Of a DNA stretch of 64,000 bases, positions 1 to 9,348 are shown piece after piece. Numbering within the stretch: position 1 is the first letter of the stretch; each line of letters begins with the position of its first letter. The stretch is from Myxococcales bacterium. Its GTDB lineage: Bacteria > Myxococcota > Polyangia > Polyangiales > Polyangiaceae. The position numbers and the translations under genes are program-made. The DNA lies in NCBI GenBank assembly GCA_003151595.1, contig PLXW01000022.1, positions 263,617 through 327,616 of the forward strand. The letters run 5' to 3'. A model generated the notes under the pieces. It ran no database searches, was not told the DNA's origin, and saw only the letters and a list, made by a program, of their open reading frames with translations.

Positions 1-1447
1 TGACGTCGGCGATCATGTTGCCGCCTCCTTGCCACGGCGGCATCGCTTCCAGCACGTCGGCCTTGCCGTACAGCACGCCGATGCCCGTGGGGCCGAACAC
101 CTTGTGGCCCGAGAAGACGTAGAAGTCGCAGTCGAGCTGCTGCACGTCGACCGGCATGTGGGAGACGGCCTGAGCGCCGTCGATGAGCACGCGCGCGCCG
201 TGGCGATGCGCCATCTCGGTCATCGCGCGCGCCGGGACGATCGTGCCGAGCGCGTTCGAGACGTGCGTGAACGACACGAGCTTGGTGCGCGGGCCGAGGA
301 GGCGCTCGTACTCTTCGAGGATCACCTGCCCGCGATCGTCGACCGGCGCGACGCGCAGGCGCGCACCCTTCTCCGCCGCGAGCTGTTGCCAGGGGACGAT
401 GTTCGCGTGGTGCTCGAGCCACGTGATGACGATCTCGTCGCCCGCGCCGACGTTGCGACGCCCCCAGCTCTGCGCCACGAGGTTGATGGCCTCCGTCGCG
501 CCGCGGACGAAGACGATCTGCTTCGCCGAAGGCGCCCCGAGGAAACGGCGCGTCTTGTCGCGCGCGCTCTCGTAGGCGTCGCTCGCGCGCGCGGCCAGCG
601 TGTGCGCCGCGCGATGCACGTTGGAGTTCTCGTGCTCATAGAAGTACGAGAGGCGATCGATCACGACCTGCGGCTTCTGCGTCGTCGCTGCGTTGTCGAG
701 CCACACCAGCGGCCGGCCGTGCACGCGCTCGCGCAAGATCGGGAAGTCGCGCTTCACCGCGTTCGGATCGAAGACCCCGGGGCTCTTCGCCAGATCGGGC
801 ACGACCTCGGGACTGAAGTCGTACGTCGCGCTCGTCGGAACCACCGGCGCCACGGGCTGCGTCGCGATCGGTGCGACCGCGGCGGGCGCCGAGGAGCTCG
901 GCAACGACGGGCTCGTCGACAGCGCATCCATCGACGTCGGCCACGCGGACGTCGGAAGCGACGGCGCCATCGCCGTCCCGGCCGGCACGCCTGACGGCAT
1001 CCCCGGCGGCCCCGCGATGTCCATGAAGTACGGCGTCGCCGTAGACTGCGAAGGCGTGCTCGCCAGCGCGACGGCCGACGGAAGCCCGAGCTGCTCGGCG
1101 AGGAGCGTGGGGAGCGCGCGGAAGTCGCTCTCCTTCGGCGGCGGAGTCGCGGCGAGCGGCGGCCGGTGCATCGGCCCCGGGATCGGCGGCGCAGTGAGGG
1201 CTGGAGAGGCTCCGCCCGCGCCGACGTTCATCGCGTTCGGTCCCATGCGCGGAGGCGCGATCGCGCTCGGCGTTTCGATCGGCGCGGGCGCAGCGCCGGT
1301 GTTCAGCGCGGTGGTGTTCATCGCCGAGGGGGGCGCGCCGGAGAACATCTGGTTCGCCAGCTTCTCGATCTCGCGACCGAGCGCGCTCGCGAGATCCGTC
1401 GACGACACGCCGGCGAAGTCGCCGGCCCCGCCGTCACTTGCGGTCAT
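1..1447 (-). CDS. Cysteine desulfurase (SufS-type) with encapsulin-targeting N-terminal extension; truncated by window edge
   Basis: PLP enzyme that removes sulfur from L-cysteine, here the presumed cargo of the encapsulin encoded just upstream. The first ~223 residues are Pro/Ala/Ser-rich and predicted disordered, with more conserved-looking patches near residues 19-35 (GREIEKLANQMF), ~138-150 (PYFMDIAGPPGMP) and ~207-225. The SufS fold then starts at FDPNAVKRDFPIL and includes WLDNAATTQKP, EHHANIVPW and the PLP-lysine motif SGHKVFGPTG (Lys ~449). ATG at 1447 lies inside the shell gene, giving a 14-base overlap and translational coupling. At least 482 residues are present; the C-terminal part with the catalytic Cys loop lies outside the window. 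Long disordered N-termini are typical of family 2A encapsulin cargo desulfurases; that this one is packaged is inference. Confidence 0.9.
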   Translation of the reverse strand, partial: MTASDGGAGDFAGVSSTDLASALGREIEKLANQMFSGAPPSAMNTTALNTGAAPAPIETPSAIAPPRMGPNAMNVGAGGASPALTAPPIPGPMHRPPLAATPPPKESDFRALPTLLAEQLGLPSAVALASTPSQSTATPYFMDIAGPPGMPSGVPAGTAMAPSLPTSAWPTSMDALSTSPSLPSSSAPAAVAPIATQPVAPVVPTSATYDFSPEVVPDLAKSPGVFDPNAVKRDFPILRERVHGRPLVWLDNAATTQKPQVVIDRLSYFYEHENSNVHRAAHTLAARASDAYESARDKTRRFLGAPSAKQIVFVRGATEAINLVAQSWGRRNVGAGDEIVITWLEHHANIVPWQQLAAEKGARLRVAPVDDRGQVILEEYERLLGPRTKLVSFTHVSNALGTIVPARAMTEMAHRHGARVLIDGAQAVSHMPVDVQQLDCDFYVFSGHKVFGPTGIGVLYGKADVLEAMPPWQGGGNMIADV

Positions 1448-2351
1448 GGTAACGGCCGATGTCGACGTTCTCGAGGACGCCGAGGGCGTCGTCGGTGAGA
1501 ACCGCCGCGGAGCAGTAGAGCGAGACGAGGTACGAGGCCGCGCCGCGATCGTTGATGCCCATCAGACGAACCGAGAGGCTGGGGCTCGCTTCGCCGGGGA
1601 TGCCGGGCTGGAAGAGGCCGACGACGCCGCGCTTCTTCTCGCCGGTGCGCATCAACAAGATGTTCGTCTTGTCCTTCTCGACCTTGAGCTTGTCGGACGG
1701 GATGAGCGGAATCCCGCGCCACGTGAGGAACGGCGAGCCGAAGAGCGTGATCGTGGGGGGCGGCACTCCGCGCGACGTGCACTCGCGCCCGAACGCGGCG
1801 ATCGCGCGGGGGTGTGCGAGGAAGAAGGCGGGCTCCTTCCACACCTTCGCGATCAGCTCGTCCATGTCGTCCGGCGTCGGCGTTCCGCCACGCGACGCGA
1901 CCTTCATCGACGGCGCGACGCTCGCAAGCAAGCCGTAGTTCGGGTTGTTGATCAGCTCGCCCTCTTGCCGCTCCTTGACCATCTCGATGAGCACGGTGAG
2001 CTGCTCGCGAACCTGATCCATCGGGCTGCGATAGAGGTCCGAGATGCGCGTCTGAACCTGGAGCGTCGTCGTGACGGTGCTCAGCGTGTACTCGCGCGGC
2101 TGCGCGTCGTAGTCGATGAACGCGCTCGGAAGCTTGTCGCCGTCGCTGGGGCTGCACTCGATGCCGATCCCCTTCTCGCCCCCTTCTTTCACCTTGTTCA
2201 CGCGGTACGTGCCCGCTTCCACCGGCGTCCACGGCAGGAGGCTCACGAGCCAGCGCGGCGTCACGCCGATCCATTGCGGCGGCGTCTTGGTGGTGTTCGC
2301 TAGCTGGCGAGCGGCTTCGGCGCCAAGGGTCTGCGGCACGGTCTCGGTCAT
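1434..2351 (-). CDS. Family 2A encapsulin shell protein (SrpI-like)
   Basis: HK97-fold protein expected to self-assemble into a closed nanocompartment. It is 305 residues, the usual size for the short family 2A type, with no cyclic-nucleotide-binding domain (which would make it 2B). Recognisable SrpI features are the N-terminal AARQLANTTKTPPQ, then GVTPRWLVSLLPWTPVEAG and YRVNKV, the central KERQEGELINNPNYGL, and the C-terminal VLENVDIGRYHDRK. ATG at 2351 is chosen because the family starts with METxxPQ-like residues there; the frame stays open upstream but that stretch looks non-coding. Its 3' end overlaps the cysteine desulfurase start by 14 bases, so shell and cargo are one transcription unit. 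Family 2A shells are known to enclose cysteine desulfurase and are linked to sulfur storage. Confidence 0.92.
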   Translation of the reverse strand: MTETVPQTLGAEAARQLANTTKTPPQWIGVTPRWLVSLLPWTPVEAGTYRVNKVKEGGEKGIGIECSPSDGDKLPSAFIDYDAQPREYTLSTVTTTLQVQTRISDLYRSPMDQVREQLTVLIEMVKERQEGELINNPNYGLLASVAPSMKVASRGGTPTPDDMDELIAKVWKEPAFFLAHPRAIAAFGRECTSRGVPPPTITLFGSPFLTWRGIPLIPSDKLKVEKDKTNILLMRTGEKKRGVVGLFQPGIPGEASPSLSVRLMGINDRGAASYLVSLYCSAAVLTDDALGVLENVDIGRYHDRK

Positions 2352-2559
2352 GGGGAGAGCTCCAGGCGTGGTGGGTTCGAGGCGGATCGAGGCGAATCGA
2401 ACGAAAGGCGCGCGGACTCTACTGCTCCGTCGAACGCCGTCGCAATGGCGCTCGTCGCCCGCCTCCGCTAGACCCGAATGCGCCGTGTCATTTCCTCCTC
2501 CGTCGCGGCCGCCGCCGTCAGCGAATACGAGCGCGCGCCCGAGCGTTCCCTCGGGGAAC

Positions 2560-4995
2560 ATGCGCCTCTCCGCGCGCGAGATCCTCGAGGCGCCGCCGCC
2601 AAACGATCGCAAGCCGCCGTCGTCCGGACGTGACGCGCTCTGGAAATGGGCGAAACGGATCGGTGTCGCCGCCGGCGTGCTCGCGGCTGGAGGCATCACG
2701 GGAGCGGTCCTCCTCATCCGTCATTTCGAAGCCGACCTCCCGAGCGTCACCGAGCTCAAAGGGAACTACCACCCGCCGCAGGTGACCCGCGTGCTGGCGC
2801 GCGACGGGACGCTCCTCGCGGAGCTCTTCACCGAGCGCCGCACGGTCGTTCCGATCGCGAGCCTCCCCGCGCACGTGAAGCTCGCCGTGCTCGCCGCCGA
2901 AGACGCCGGCTTCTACGAGCACGAAGGGCTCAACTACTTCGGCATCCTCCGCGCGATGGCGGTGAACCTCCGCGCCGGACACACGCGTCAGGGGGGCTCC
3001 ACCATCACGCAGCAGGTGGTGAAGAACGTCCTGCTCAACGATGCGCAGCGCACCTTCGGCCGGAAGATCCGCGAAGCGCTCCTCTCGCGAAGGCTGGAGA
3101 CCGAGCTCTCGAAGGACGAGATCCTCGAGCTGTACATCAACCAGATCTTCTTCGGGCACGGGCGGTGGGGGATCGAAGAAGCGGCGCGCGACGACTTCGG
3201 CAAGTCGGCCAAGGACCTGACGATCGCCGAGGCCGCGCTCCTCGCCGGGCGAATCGCCAAGCCCGAGTCGTGCGCTCCGCGACGCGACATGAAGTGCGCG
3301 CTGACGCGGCGCGGGTACGTGCTCGATCAGATGCACGACAAGGCGTTCCTCCCCGACGCCGCGTGGACAGCCGCGAAGGACGAGCCGGTGAGGCTTGCCA
3401 CCGAGGTCGAAGCGAAGAACGAGCTCGCGCCCGAGGCGATCGAGATCGCGCGCAAGGTGCTGCGCGAAGCGGTGCACGACGACGCCGCGCGCGGAGGGTT
3501 CACGATCACGACGACGATCGATCCGCGCCTCCAGGAGGCCGCGCGCAAGGCGATCCGCGACGGGCTCGGCGCGTACGACAAGCGGCACGGGCTCCTGGGT
3601 CCGTTCAAGGTGCCGGTCACGCCGAGCACGGCGAAGAAAGGGAAGCCTCCGCCGCCCAACCCGAAGGACGCGCCGTTCGAAGGGACGCCGGCCTTCGAGT
3701 CGCACAAGATCTACAACGGTGTCGTGAGCGCGAGCGACGACGCGGCGGGGACGTTCGACGTGCGCGTGGGAACGGCGACCGGTTTCGTGCGGATCGCGGA
3801 CTGCGATCGCTACGACGTCGCCGTCACGAGCGTGGCTCCGCCCGCGCCTGCGCCGCCCAGCGTCTTCGCTCCGGTCGGCGCGCACGTTCGCGTGAGCTTG
3901 CTCGCGCCGGTGGTGCCCGACGCGAACGGTGCGTCGATCAAGGTGCCGCTCCGTCTCGAGTCGGGGCCGGAAGGTGCGCTCGTCGCGCTCGATGTGCGGA
4001 CGCGGCAAGTGCTCGCGCTCGTCGGGAACTACGAAGCGGCCAGCGGGGGGCTCGATCGCGCGACCCAATCGCATCGGCAGCCGGGCTCCACGTTCAAGCC
4101 GATCGTCTACTCGTACGCGATCCACTCGCGTCGCTACACGCCGGCCACGCTGGTCGACGTCACGCCGAAGACGTTCGCCGGCAACTACCACCCGGCGAAC
4201 TACGAAGGGTGGGCGAGCACTGATCCCTTGCGCCTGCGCGAAGCGCTGGCCAACAGCGTGAACGTCGTCGCCGTGCGGGTGCTCGACGACGTGGGGCCGG
4301 CGAGCGTCGTGGAGTGGGCGCAGTCGCTGGGCATTCGATCGACCATGAAGCCCGATCTGTCGCTGGCGCTGGGGAGCTACGAGGTCGAGCCGATCGAGCT
4401 GGCGGGCGCGTACGCGACCTTCGCGTCGGGCGGCGAATACGACGAGCCGCGCCTCGTCACACGTATCGTTGGACCCGATGGGAAAGACGTCCCCTTGCCG
4501 CCGCTGCCGCCGCCGCGCCGCGTGCTCGACGAAGCCGAGAGCTACGTGGTGACGAGTCTCCTCGAGAGCGTCGTCGATCACGGCACCGGCCAGCGCGCCA
4601 AGCAGCTCGGCAGGCCCGTCGCCGGAAAGACGGGCACGAGCAACCTCTCGAAGGACACGTGGTTCGCCGGGTACACGACCGAGGTCGCGGCGGTGGTGTG
4701 GGTCGGCTACGACGACGGCAAGCCGCTCGGCGCGGGGGCGTCGGAGCAAGGCGCTGTGACGGCGCTGCCGGCGTGGGTGTCGTTCATGAAGGTGGCGAGC
4801 GATCACAAACCGCCGAGCGTGTTCCCGCGACCGCCGGGCGTGGTGAGCGTCGAGATCGACGCGAAGAGCGGGAAGCTGCCGTACGTGGGGGACACCGAGA
4901 CGATGAACGAGGTGTTCCTCGCCGGGACGGAGCCCGTGGAGGTGGCGAACCCGTACCTCGATGACGCCGGCGTCGACGAGGACGCGGACCCGTGA
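2560..4995 (+). CDS. Bifunctional class A penicillin-binding protein (PBP1A-type)
   Basis: Peptidoglycan glycosyltransferase and transpeptidase of the inner membrane, 811 residues. A single membrane anchor lies at ~30-51. The GT51 domain shows EDAGFYEHEG (catalytic Glu ~114), GGSTITQQ (~145) and KIREALLSRRLE. The transpeptidase domain has the STFK tetrad (Ser510, Lys513), SVN (~566-568) and KTGT (690-693), so both activities look intact. ATG at 2560 is preceded by GGGGA at good spacing; longer in-frame extensions upstream run antisense through the encapsulin start and are rejected. It heads a four-gene cluster in which each stop overlaps the next start. The partner lipoprotein family (LpoB) occurs at the other end of the window. 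Confidence 0.93.
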   Translation: MRLSAREILEAPPPNDRKPPSSGRDALWKWAKRIGVAAGVLAAGGITGAVLLIRHFEADLPSVTELKGNYHPPQVTRVLARDGTLLAELFTERRTVVPIASLPAHVKLAVLAAEDAGFYEHEGLNYFGILRAMAVNLRAGHTRQGGSTITQQVVKNVLLNDAQRTFGRKIREALLSRRLETELSKDEILELYINQIFFGHGRWGIEEAARDDFGKSAKDLTIAEAALLAGRIAKPESCAPRRDMKCALTRRGYVLDQMHDKAFLPDAAWTAAKDEPVRLATEVEAKNELAPEAIEIARKVLREAVHDDAARGGFTITTTIDPRLQEAARKAIRDGLGAYDKRHGLLGPFKVPVTPSTAKKGKPPPPNPKDAPFEGTPAFESHKIYNGVVSASDDAAGTFDVRVGTATGFVRIADCDRYDVAVTSVAPPAPAPPSVFAPVGAHVRVSLLAPVVPDANGASIKVPLRLESGPEGALVALDVRTRQVLALVGNYEAASGGLDRATQSHRQPGSTFKPIVYSYAIHSRRYTPATLVDVTPKTFAGNYHPANYEGWASTDPLRLREALANSVNVVAVRVLDDVGPASVVEWAQSLGIRSTMKPDLSLALGSYEVEPIELAGAYATFASGGEYDEPRLVTRIVGPDGKDVPLPPLPPPRRVLDEAESYVVTSLLESVVDHGTGQRAKQLGRPVAGKTGTSNLSKDTWFAGYTTEVAAVVWVGYDDGKPLGAGASEQGAVTALPAWVSFMKVASDHKPPSVFPRPPGVVSVEIDAKSGKLPYVGDTETMNEVFLAGTEPVEVANPYLDDAGVDEDADP

Positions 4996-6305
4996 CGCTC
5001 GCGCGCGTGACAGCGCTCGTCGCCGTGGCGTGCGCGCTCGTCGCCGGAGACGCGCGCGCGAGCGGCGCCTTGGAGTCGGTGGCGTCGCAGGCGGCGAAGG
5101 GGATCGGCAAAGCGCCGGCGTCGGCGATCGTGGTGAGCGCGCCGTTGACGAGCGACGTTCAAGCGCCGCGCGCCGAAGAGCTGAGCGCGAGGATCGCGCA
5201 GCTCGTGGCCGGCACGCTGGGTGGAGCCACGCGCGCGCATCCGCAGACGTCGGCGTTGGCGCAAGCGCGTGCGATCGCGGCGAAGGGGAGTGACCTCATC
5301 TTCGTACAGCCGGCGATCGAGAAGGGGACGCTGCGCGTGACGACCGACGTCTACGCCGTCGTCGCCAACGGCTGGGATCGCGTGCGCGATCCGACGCCGC
5401 CGCCGCACGCCCACGCCTTCGCGCAAGCGCCGATCGACGCCGAGGTCCGCGCCTTCCTGGCCTCGATCCCGCTCGAGCACGCCAGCGTTCACCGCGCGAC
5501 GCACGACGAAGGAGAGGTGCTCGCCGTGACGTGCGGAGACCTCGACGGCGACGGCGGGATGGAGCTCGCGCTCGTGTCGCGCGCGCGCGTGGCGGTGGGG
5601 AAGATCGTGAACGGGAAGTTCGTGGCGCGGAAGAGCGCGGCGTGGGCCACGTTGGCCGCGCGCGCTCCGGTGCCGATGCGCCAGGCGATCGGCGGCGCGG
5701 CGATCGTGAGCGACGGCGAGAGGGCGAAGCTGCTGGTGGGGACGACGGATCGCGGAGGGGTTGCGCTCGATGCGTCGCTGTCGCTCGTGGGCTCGCTCCG
5801 CGGCGTTCCGATCGCGGCGAGCGAAGACGCCTGCGCGCTGCCAAACGCGACGATGAGCGCGTTCGAAGGGGACGCGGTGGCGTGCGCGAGCGACTCGCCG
5901 AAGGGGGCCAAGCGATTCGCCTCGCCGGCCGCGCGGTGCGACGCGATGGCGGCGTTCGACGTCGTGCGCCCCGACGGGAGCGTGCGCGCGGCGGCGATCG
6001 CGCGCGAGCCGGGCGGAAAGCTCGACGTCCGTTTCGGAGAAGCGACGCGCGCGATCGACGGCGTGGGGGCGCAGGTCGCGCTCGCGGATCTCGATCAGGA
6101 CGGGTCGCCCGAGATCGTCACCAGCGTGGCGGAAGGGGACGACGCCATCACCGTGTGGTCGTGGGACGGCGCGAGCGATCCCAGAGAGCGACTCCGCTTG
6201 CCGGCGCCGGGCGGCGTTCGCGCATTCTGCACCTGCCCGCCGGAAGACGGCGGTCAACCGGCGCTCGTCGCGGTCGTCGAAGGCGAGGTGTGGATTGTTC
6301 GCTGA
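4992..6305 (+). CDS. Secreted FG-GAP/VCBS-like repeat protein of unknown role
   Basis: 437-residue protein with a typical signal peptide (residues 1-24, cleavage near ARA-SG). Two stretches resemble FG-GAP/VCBS calcium-binding blades: TCGDLDGDGGMELALV and ALADLDQDGSPEIVTS, so a beta-propeller-like periplasmic fold is likely. The GTG start at 4992 overlaps the stop of the upstream PBP gene (GTGA), which indicates translational coupling. The function is not recognised; the position suggests an envelope role alongside the PBP. Confidence 0.8.
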   Translation: MTLARVTALVAVACALVAGDARASGALESVASQAAKGIGKAPASAIVVSAPLTSDVQAPRAEELSARIAQLVAGTLGGATRAHPQTSALAQARAIAAKGSDLIFVQPAIEKGTLRVTTDVYAVVANGWDRVRDPTPPPHAHAFAQAPIDAEVRAFLASIPLEHASVHRATHDEGEVLAVTCGDLDGDGGMELALVSRARVAVGKIVNGKFVARKSAAWATLAARAPVPMRQAIGGAAIVSDGERAKLLVGTTDRGGVALDASLSLVGSLRGVPIAASEDACALPNATMSAFEGDAVACASDSPKGAKRFASPAARCDAMAAFDVVRPDGSVRAAAIAREPGGKLDVRFGEATRAIDGVGAQVALADLDQDGSPEIVTSVAEGDDAITVWSWDGASDPRERLRLPAPGGVRAFCTCPPEDGGQPALVAVVEGEVWIVR

Positions 6306-7638
6306 TCGTCTCGGCCGACGCGAGGCGATTCTCGCGGCGCTGGCGCTGGCGCTCGTTCCCAAGCGGAGCTTCGCCCTCGGTCGAACGGCCGACGGCGGGT
6401 CGATCGCGTTTCATCTCCCGTGGCCGATCGCCACGATCGACCCGCATCGCATCGAAGACGCCACCGCCGCGATCCTCGGCGACTCGCTCTTCGAGCCGCT
6501 CTACGCCATCGGCGAAGCCGGCGCGATCGTCCCCGCGCTCGCCGAAGCGGACCCCGAGCCGACCAGCTCTGGACTTCGCGTCGCGATACGCACCGGCGTT
6601 CGCACGGCGCGCGATCGCGCCATCGACGCGCGCGACGCCCTCTTCTCGATCGCCCGCGCGCGATCGCTCGGCGCGCGCGGCTGGCTCGCCGAGATCCCCG
6701 CGCCGCACCTCGACGGACGCGACGCGCTCGTCTTCGCCACGCACGACGCGGCGAAGCTCGTGCGCGCGCTGGCTTCTCCGCTCGTCGCCGTCGTCCCTGC
6801 CAACTTCGCCCCTGACAGGCCCGACGGCACCGGCCCCTTTCGCGCCGACAAGCACGGCGACGCGCTCATCCTGTCGCGCAACCCGCGCGCCGCGGAGGGG
6901 CCCTCGTTCCTCGACGAAGTGATCGTGCGGGCGTCGACCGACGTGGCCGCGTCGCTCCGCGCGTTCGAGTCGGGCGAGGACGCGATCGGCTGGCTCGGCT
7001 CCGGGCTCCACGAGCCGCGTCCGGGCGCGCGCCCCTTCGATTTCGGCGCGGTGGCGTGGCCGATCCTGCGTACCGGTCGCGAAGCGGCGGCGTGGGACTC
7101 GCCCGGGATCGCGCAGCGGGTCGCCGACGGGATCGCGTACTCGCGTCTGGCGTATCTGGTCCTCGGTGCGCCGTGGCCCGTTCAAACGGAAGAAGCGTGG
7201 GGTGGCGCTCCGTGCGATCTGCTCGTGCGCGACGACGCGCCGTGGCTCGTCGAGCTGGCGCGCGCGGTGGCGGCGACGATCACGCGCCCCTCGCACGACG
7301 TGACCGTGCGCTTGATCCCCAGCGCCGAGGTCGCCGCCCGACGGACGAGCCGCGCCTACTCGCTGATGCTCGACATCGCGCGTCCGATTGCCCCGACGCC
7401 GTTCGGCACGTTCATCGGCCTCGCCACCGCCGACGACGGGCAGACCGCGGCCGACATCGCCAGGCACGCGCCGCGCCTCGTCGACACCAACCCGCGCACG
7501 CTCACGCGCACGATGCGCATCGGCGTCCTCGGCGAGGTGCGCGTTCAAGGGGCGCGCGCGGCCGACGTGACGATCGGCGCGACCCCGTCGGGCGCGCTCG
7601 ACTTCGGCGACGCCTCGCGCGCGCGGAGAGCTCCGTGA
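6295..7638 (+). CDS. Extracellular solute-binding protein family 5-like protein
   Basis: 447 residues with similarity to the DppA/OppA-type family 5 fold: the opening WPIATIDPHR..EDATAAILGDSLFEPLY matches the usual start of these proteins, followed by GTGPFRA. The N-terminus contains GRREAIL and a hydrophobic run, which could be a Tat-type signal peptide. The apparent start is TTG at 6295, 11 bases inside the previous gene. No ABC permease or ATPase genes are adjacent, so a role in import is uncertain; it may instead be a ligand sensor coupled to the downstream kinase. That link is inference from the overlapping gene order. Confidence 0.75.
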   Translation: MFADRLGRREAILAALALALVPKRSFALGRTADGGSIAFHLPWPIATIDPHRIEDATAAILGDSLFEPLYAIGEAGAIVPALAEADPEPTSSGLRVAIRTGVRTARDRAIDARDALFSIARARSLGARGWLAEIPAPHLDGRDALVFATHDAAKLVRALASPLVAVVPANFAPDRPDGTGPFRADKHGDALILSRNPRAAEGPSFLDEVIVRASTDVAASLRAFESGEDAIGWLGSGLHEPRPGARPFDFGAVAWPILRTGREAAAWDSPGIAQRVADGIAYSRLAYLVLGAPWPVQTEEAWGGAPCDLLVRDDAPWLVELARAVAATITRPSHDVTVRLIPSAEVAARRTSRAYSLMLDIARPIAPTPFGTFIGLATADDGQTAADIARHAPRLVDTNPRTLTRTMRIGVLGEVRVQGARAADVTIGATPSGALDFGDASRARRAP

Positions 7639-9314
7639 AGCTCGCGCCGCGCCTGGTGATCGCGTTCGGTGTCCTGGCCGCGCTGTCGACCGCGGGGCTC
7701 GGCCTCGTGGTGCGCGAAGATCGCCGCCGCGACGAGACCGAGCGCTTCGACGAAGAGGTGCGCTCGGCCTGTGCGCGCGTGGCCGGCGAAGTTCAACGCC
7801 AGGCCGAATCGGATCGAAAGCTCGTGGCGGGCGCGTGCCAGTCGGGCGAGCTCGTCGATCGCGCGATCGTGGCCATCGATCGCGGCGAGCTCGACGATCG
7901 CCGCCTGGCGCTCTCCGCGCTCGTCCCGAAAGAGCGCGAAGCGTTCGACCTCGACGAGCTGATGCTCGTCACCGACTCGGGCGACGTGCTCGGCGCCGAT
8001 CCGCGCGCGCTCCTCGGAATGCCGCGCGCGAAGATCGAAGCGGCGCTGCGCGGCGATCTGGCGAAGTGGTCGCTCCGCAAAGAAGGGGACCCGGCGATCG
8101 TCGCGCGATGCAGCGGTCACGCGCGCGCGGGCTCGGGAGTGGGGCTCGTCGGCGCGAGGCGCGTGTCGCCGTTGCTCGATCGCCTGGGGAACACGGCCGG
8201 CGTCACCGCGTCGTTCGCGGATCACGCGACCGAAACGCGCTCGGCGGCGCTTGCGAGCTGCGCGATCGTCGACCCGTCCGGCGCGACGATGGCGATCGCC
8301 GTCACCAAGTCGAAGGCCGCGCTCGACGAGAACCTGGCGCACGTCGATCGCACCGTCCTCCTCGCGGCGATCGCGTCAACCGGCGCGGCGCTCCTCCTCG
8401 CCGTCCTCCTCGCGCGGAGCCTCGGTCGCCCGCTCGAAGAGCTGGCGCGTGAAGCGCGCAAGGTCGCCGCCGATCAAGCGCGCCCGCTCGCCGTGCGCGG
8501 CTCCGGCGAGCTGGCCGACCTGGCCCAGGCCTTCGATCGCATGCTCGAGGATCTCGCCGTCACGCGCCGAAGGCTCGCCGCGGTCAGTCGCGTCGCCGCG
8601 TGGCGCGAGGTCGCGCGTCGCGTGGCGCACGAAGTGAAGAACCCGCTGGCCCCCATCCGCGCCGCCGTCGAGACGCTCCGCCGCCTCCGCGCCCGCAACG
8701 ATCCGGCCTTCGACGACTACTTCGACGAAGCCACGCGCACCGTCCTCGACGAGGTCCACCGCATCGCCGACATCGTCACCGAGTTCACCCGCTTCGCCCG
8801 CCTCCCGGCGCCGCGCCCGCAAGACGTCGATCTCGACGAGGTGGTTCGTCACGTCGTTCAGCTCCATCGCGCCTCCGCCGGCGACGGCGTCCGCATTCTC
8901 CAGAGCGGCCCGCGCGTGCTCCCCGTCGTCCGCGCCGATCGCGATCAGATCGTCCAGGTGCTCACCAACCTCGTCCAGAACGCGCTCGACGCCGTGAAGG
9001 ATCGCGGCGGCGAGATCACCGTCGTCGCCGTCGCGCTCGGAATCGATCGCGTCGCGGTCACCGTCTCGGACGACGGCCCCGGCGTCCTCCCCGAGATCGC
9101 CGCGCGCCTCTTCGAGCCGTACGCCACCACCAAGGCCCACGGCACCGGCCTCGGTCTCGCCATCGCGCAGCGCATCGCGCTCGAGCACGACGGCGAGCTC
9201 GCGTACCTGGGGTCTGGCGCCGGTGGAAGCGAAGGCGGCGCGCGCTTCCGTCTCGTTCTTCCGACGGCAGGTCCACCTCCCGTCACCGACCTCACGCCGA
9301 CGCCGAGCGATTGA
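7635..9314 (+). CDS. Sensor histidine kinase, NtrY-like
   Basis: Membrane histidine kinase of 559 residues. Order: first membrane segment (~6-24), extracytoplasmic sensor region (~25-225), second membrane segment (~235-255), HAMP, dimerisation/phosphoacceptor domain with AHEVKNPLAPI (His332), then the HATPase with N box NLVQNALDAV, G1 DDGPG and G2 GTGLGLAI. The AHEVKNPLAPI box is typical of NtrY-type kinases. GTG at 7635 overlaps the preceding stop (GTGA). No response regulator follows, so the partner is encoded elsewhere. Its place in a PBP-led cluster suggests it senses an envelope signal, which is inference. Confidence 0.9.
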   Translation: MKLAPRLVIAFGVLAALSTAGLGLVVREDRRRDETERFDEEVRSACARVAGEVQRQAESDRKLVAGACQSGELVDRAIVAIDRGELDDRRLALSALVPKEREAFDLDELMLVTDSGDVLGADPRALLGMPRAKIEAALRGDLAKWSLRKEGDPAIVARCSGHARAGSGVGLVGARRVSPLLDRLGNTAGVTASFADHATETRSAALASCAIVDPSGATMAIAVTKSKAALDENLAHVDRTVLLAAIASTGAALLLAVLLARSLGRPLEELAREARKVAADQARPLAVRGSGELADLAQAFDRMLEDLAVTRRRLAAVSRVAAWREVARRVAHEVKNPLAPIRAAVETLRRLRARNDPAFDDYFDEATRTVLDEVHRIADIVTEFTRFARLPAPRPQDVDLDEVVRHVVQLHRASAGDGVRILQSGPRVLPVVRADRDQIVQVLTNLVQNALDAVKDRGGEITVVAVALGIDRVAVTVSDDGPGVLPEIAARLFEPYATTKAHGTGLGLAIAQRIALEHDGELAYLGSGAGGSEGGARFRLVLPTAGPPPVTDLTPTPSD

Positions 9315-9339
9315 GGCATCGCGCGCACACTGCTAGAGC
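9311..9339 (+). promoter_or_regulatory. Candidate sigma70-type promoter for yhhQ
   Basis: TTGAGG (9311-9316), a 17-bp spacer, then TAGAGC (9334-9339). The ATG of yhhQ follows only 9 bases later without a Shine-Dalgarno sequence, so the transcript would be leaderless or nearly so. Confidence 0.4.
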
Positions 9340-9348
9340 TTCGCGTCG

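Noticed and set aside
693..2303. Long plus-strand open frame opposite the encapsulin genes
   Set aside because: High-GC antisense shadow; the minus-strand frame carries clear shell and desulfurase motifs.
2352..2717. Upstream extension of the encapsulin shell frame
   Set aside because: Sequence is unlike any SrpI protein and overlaps the PBP gene start; ATG at 2351 matches the family N-terminus.
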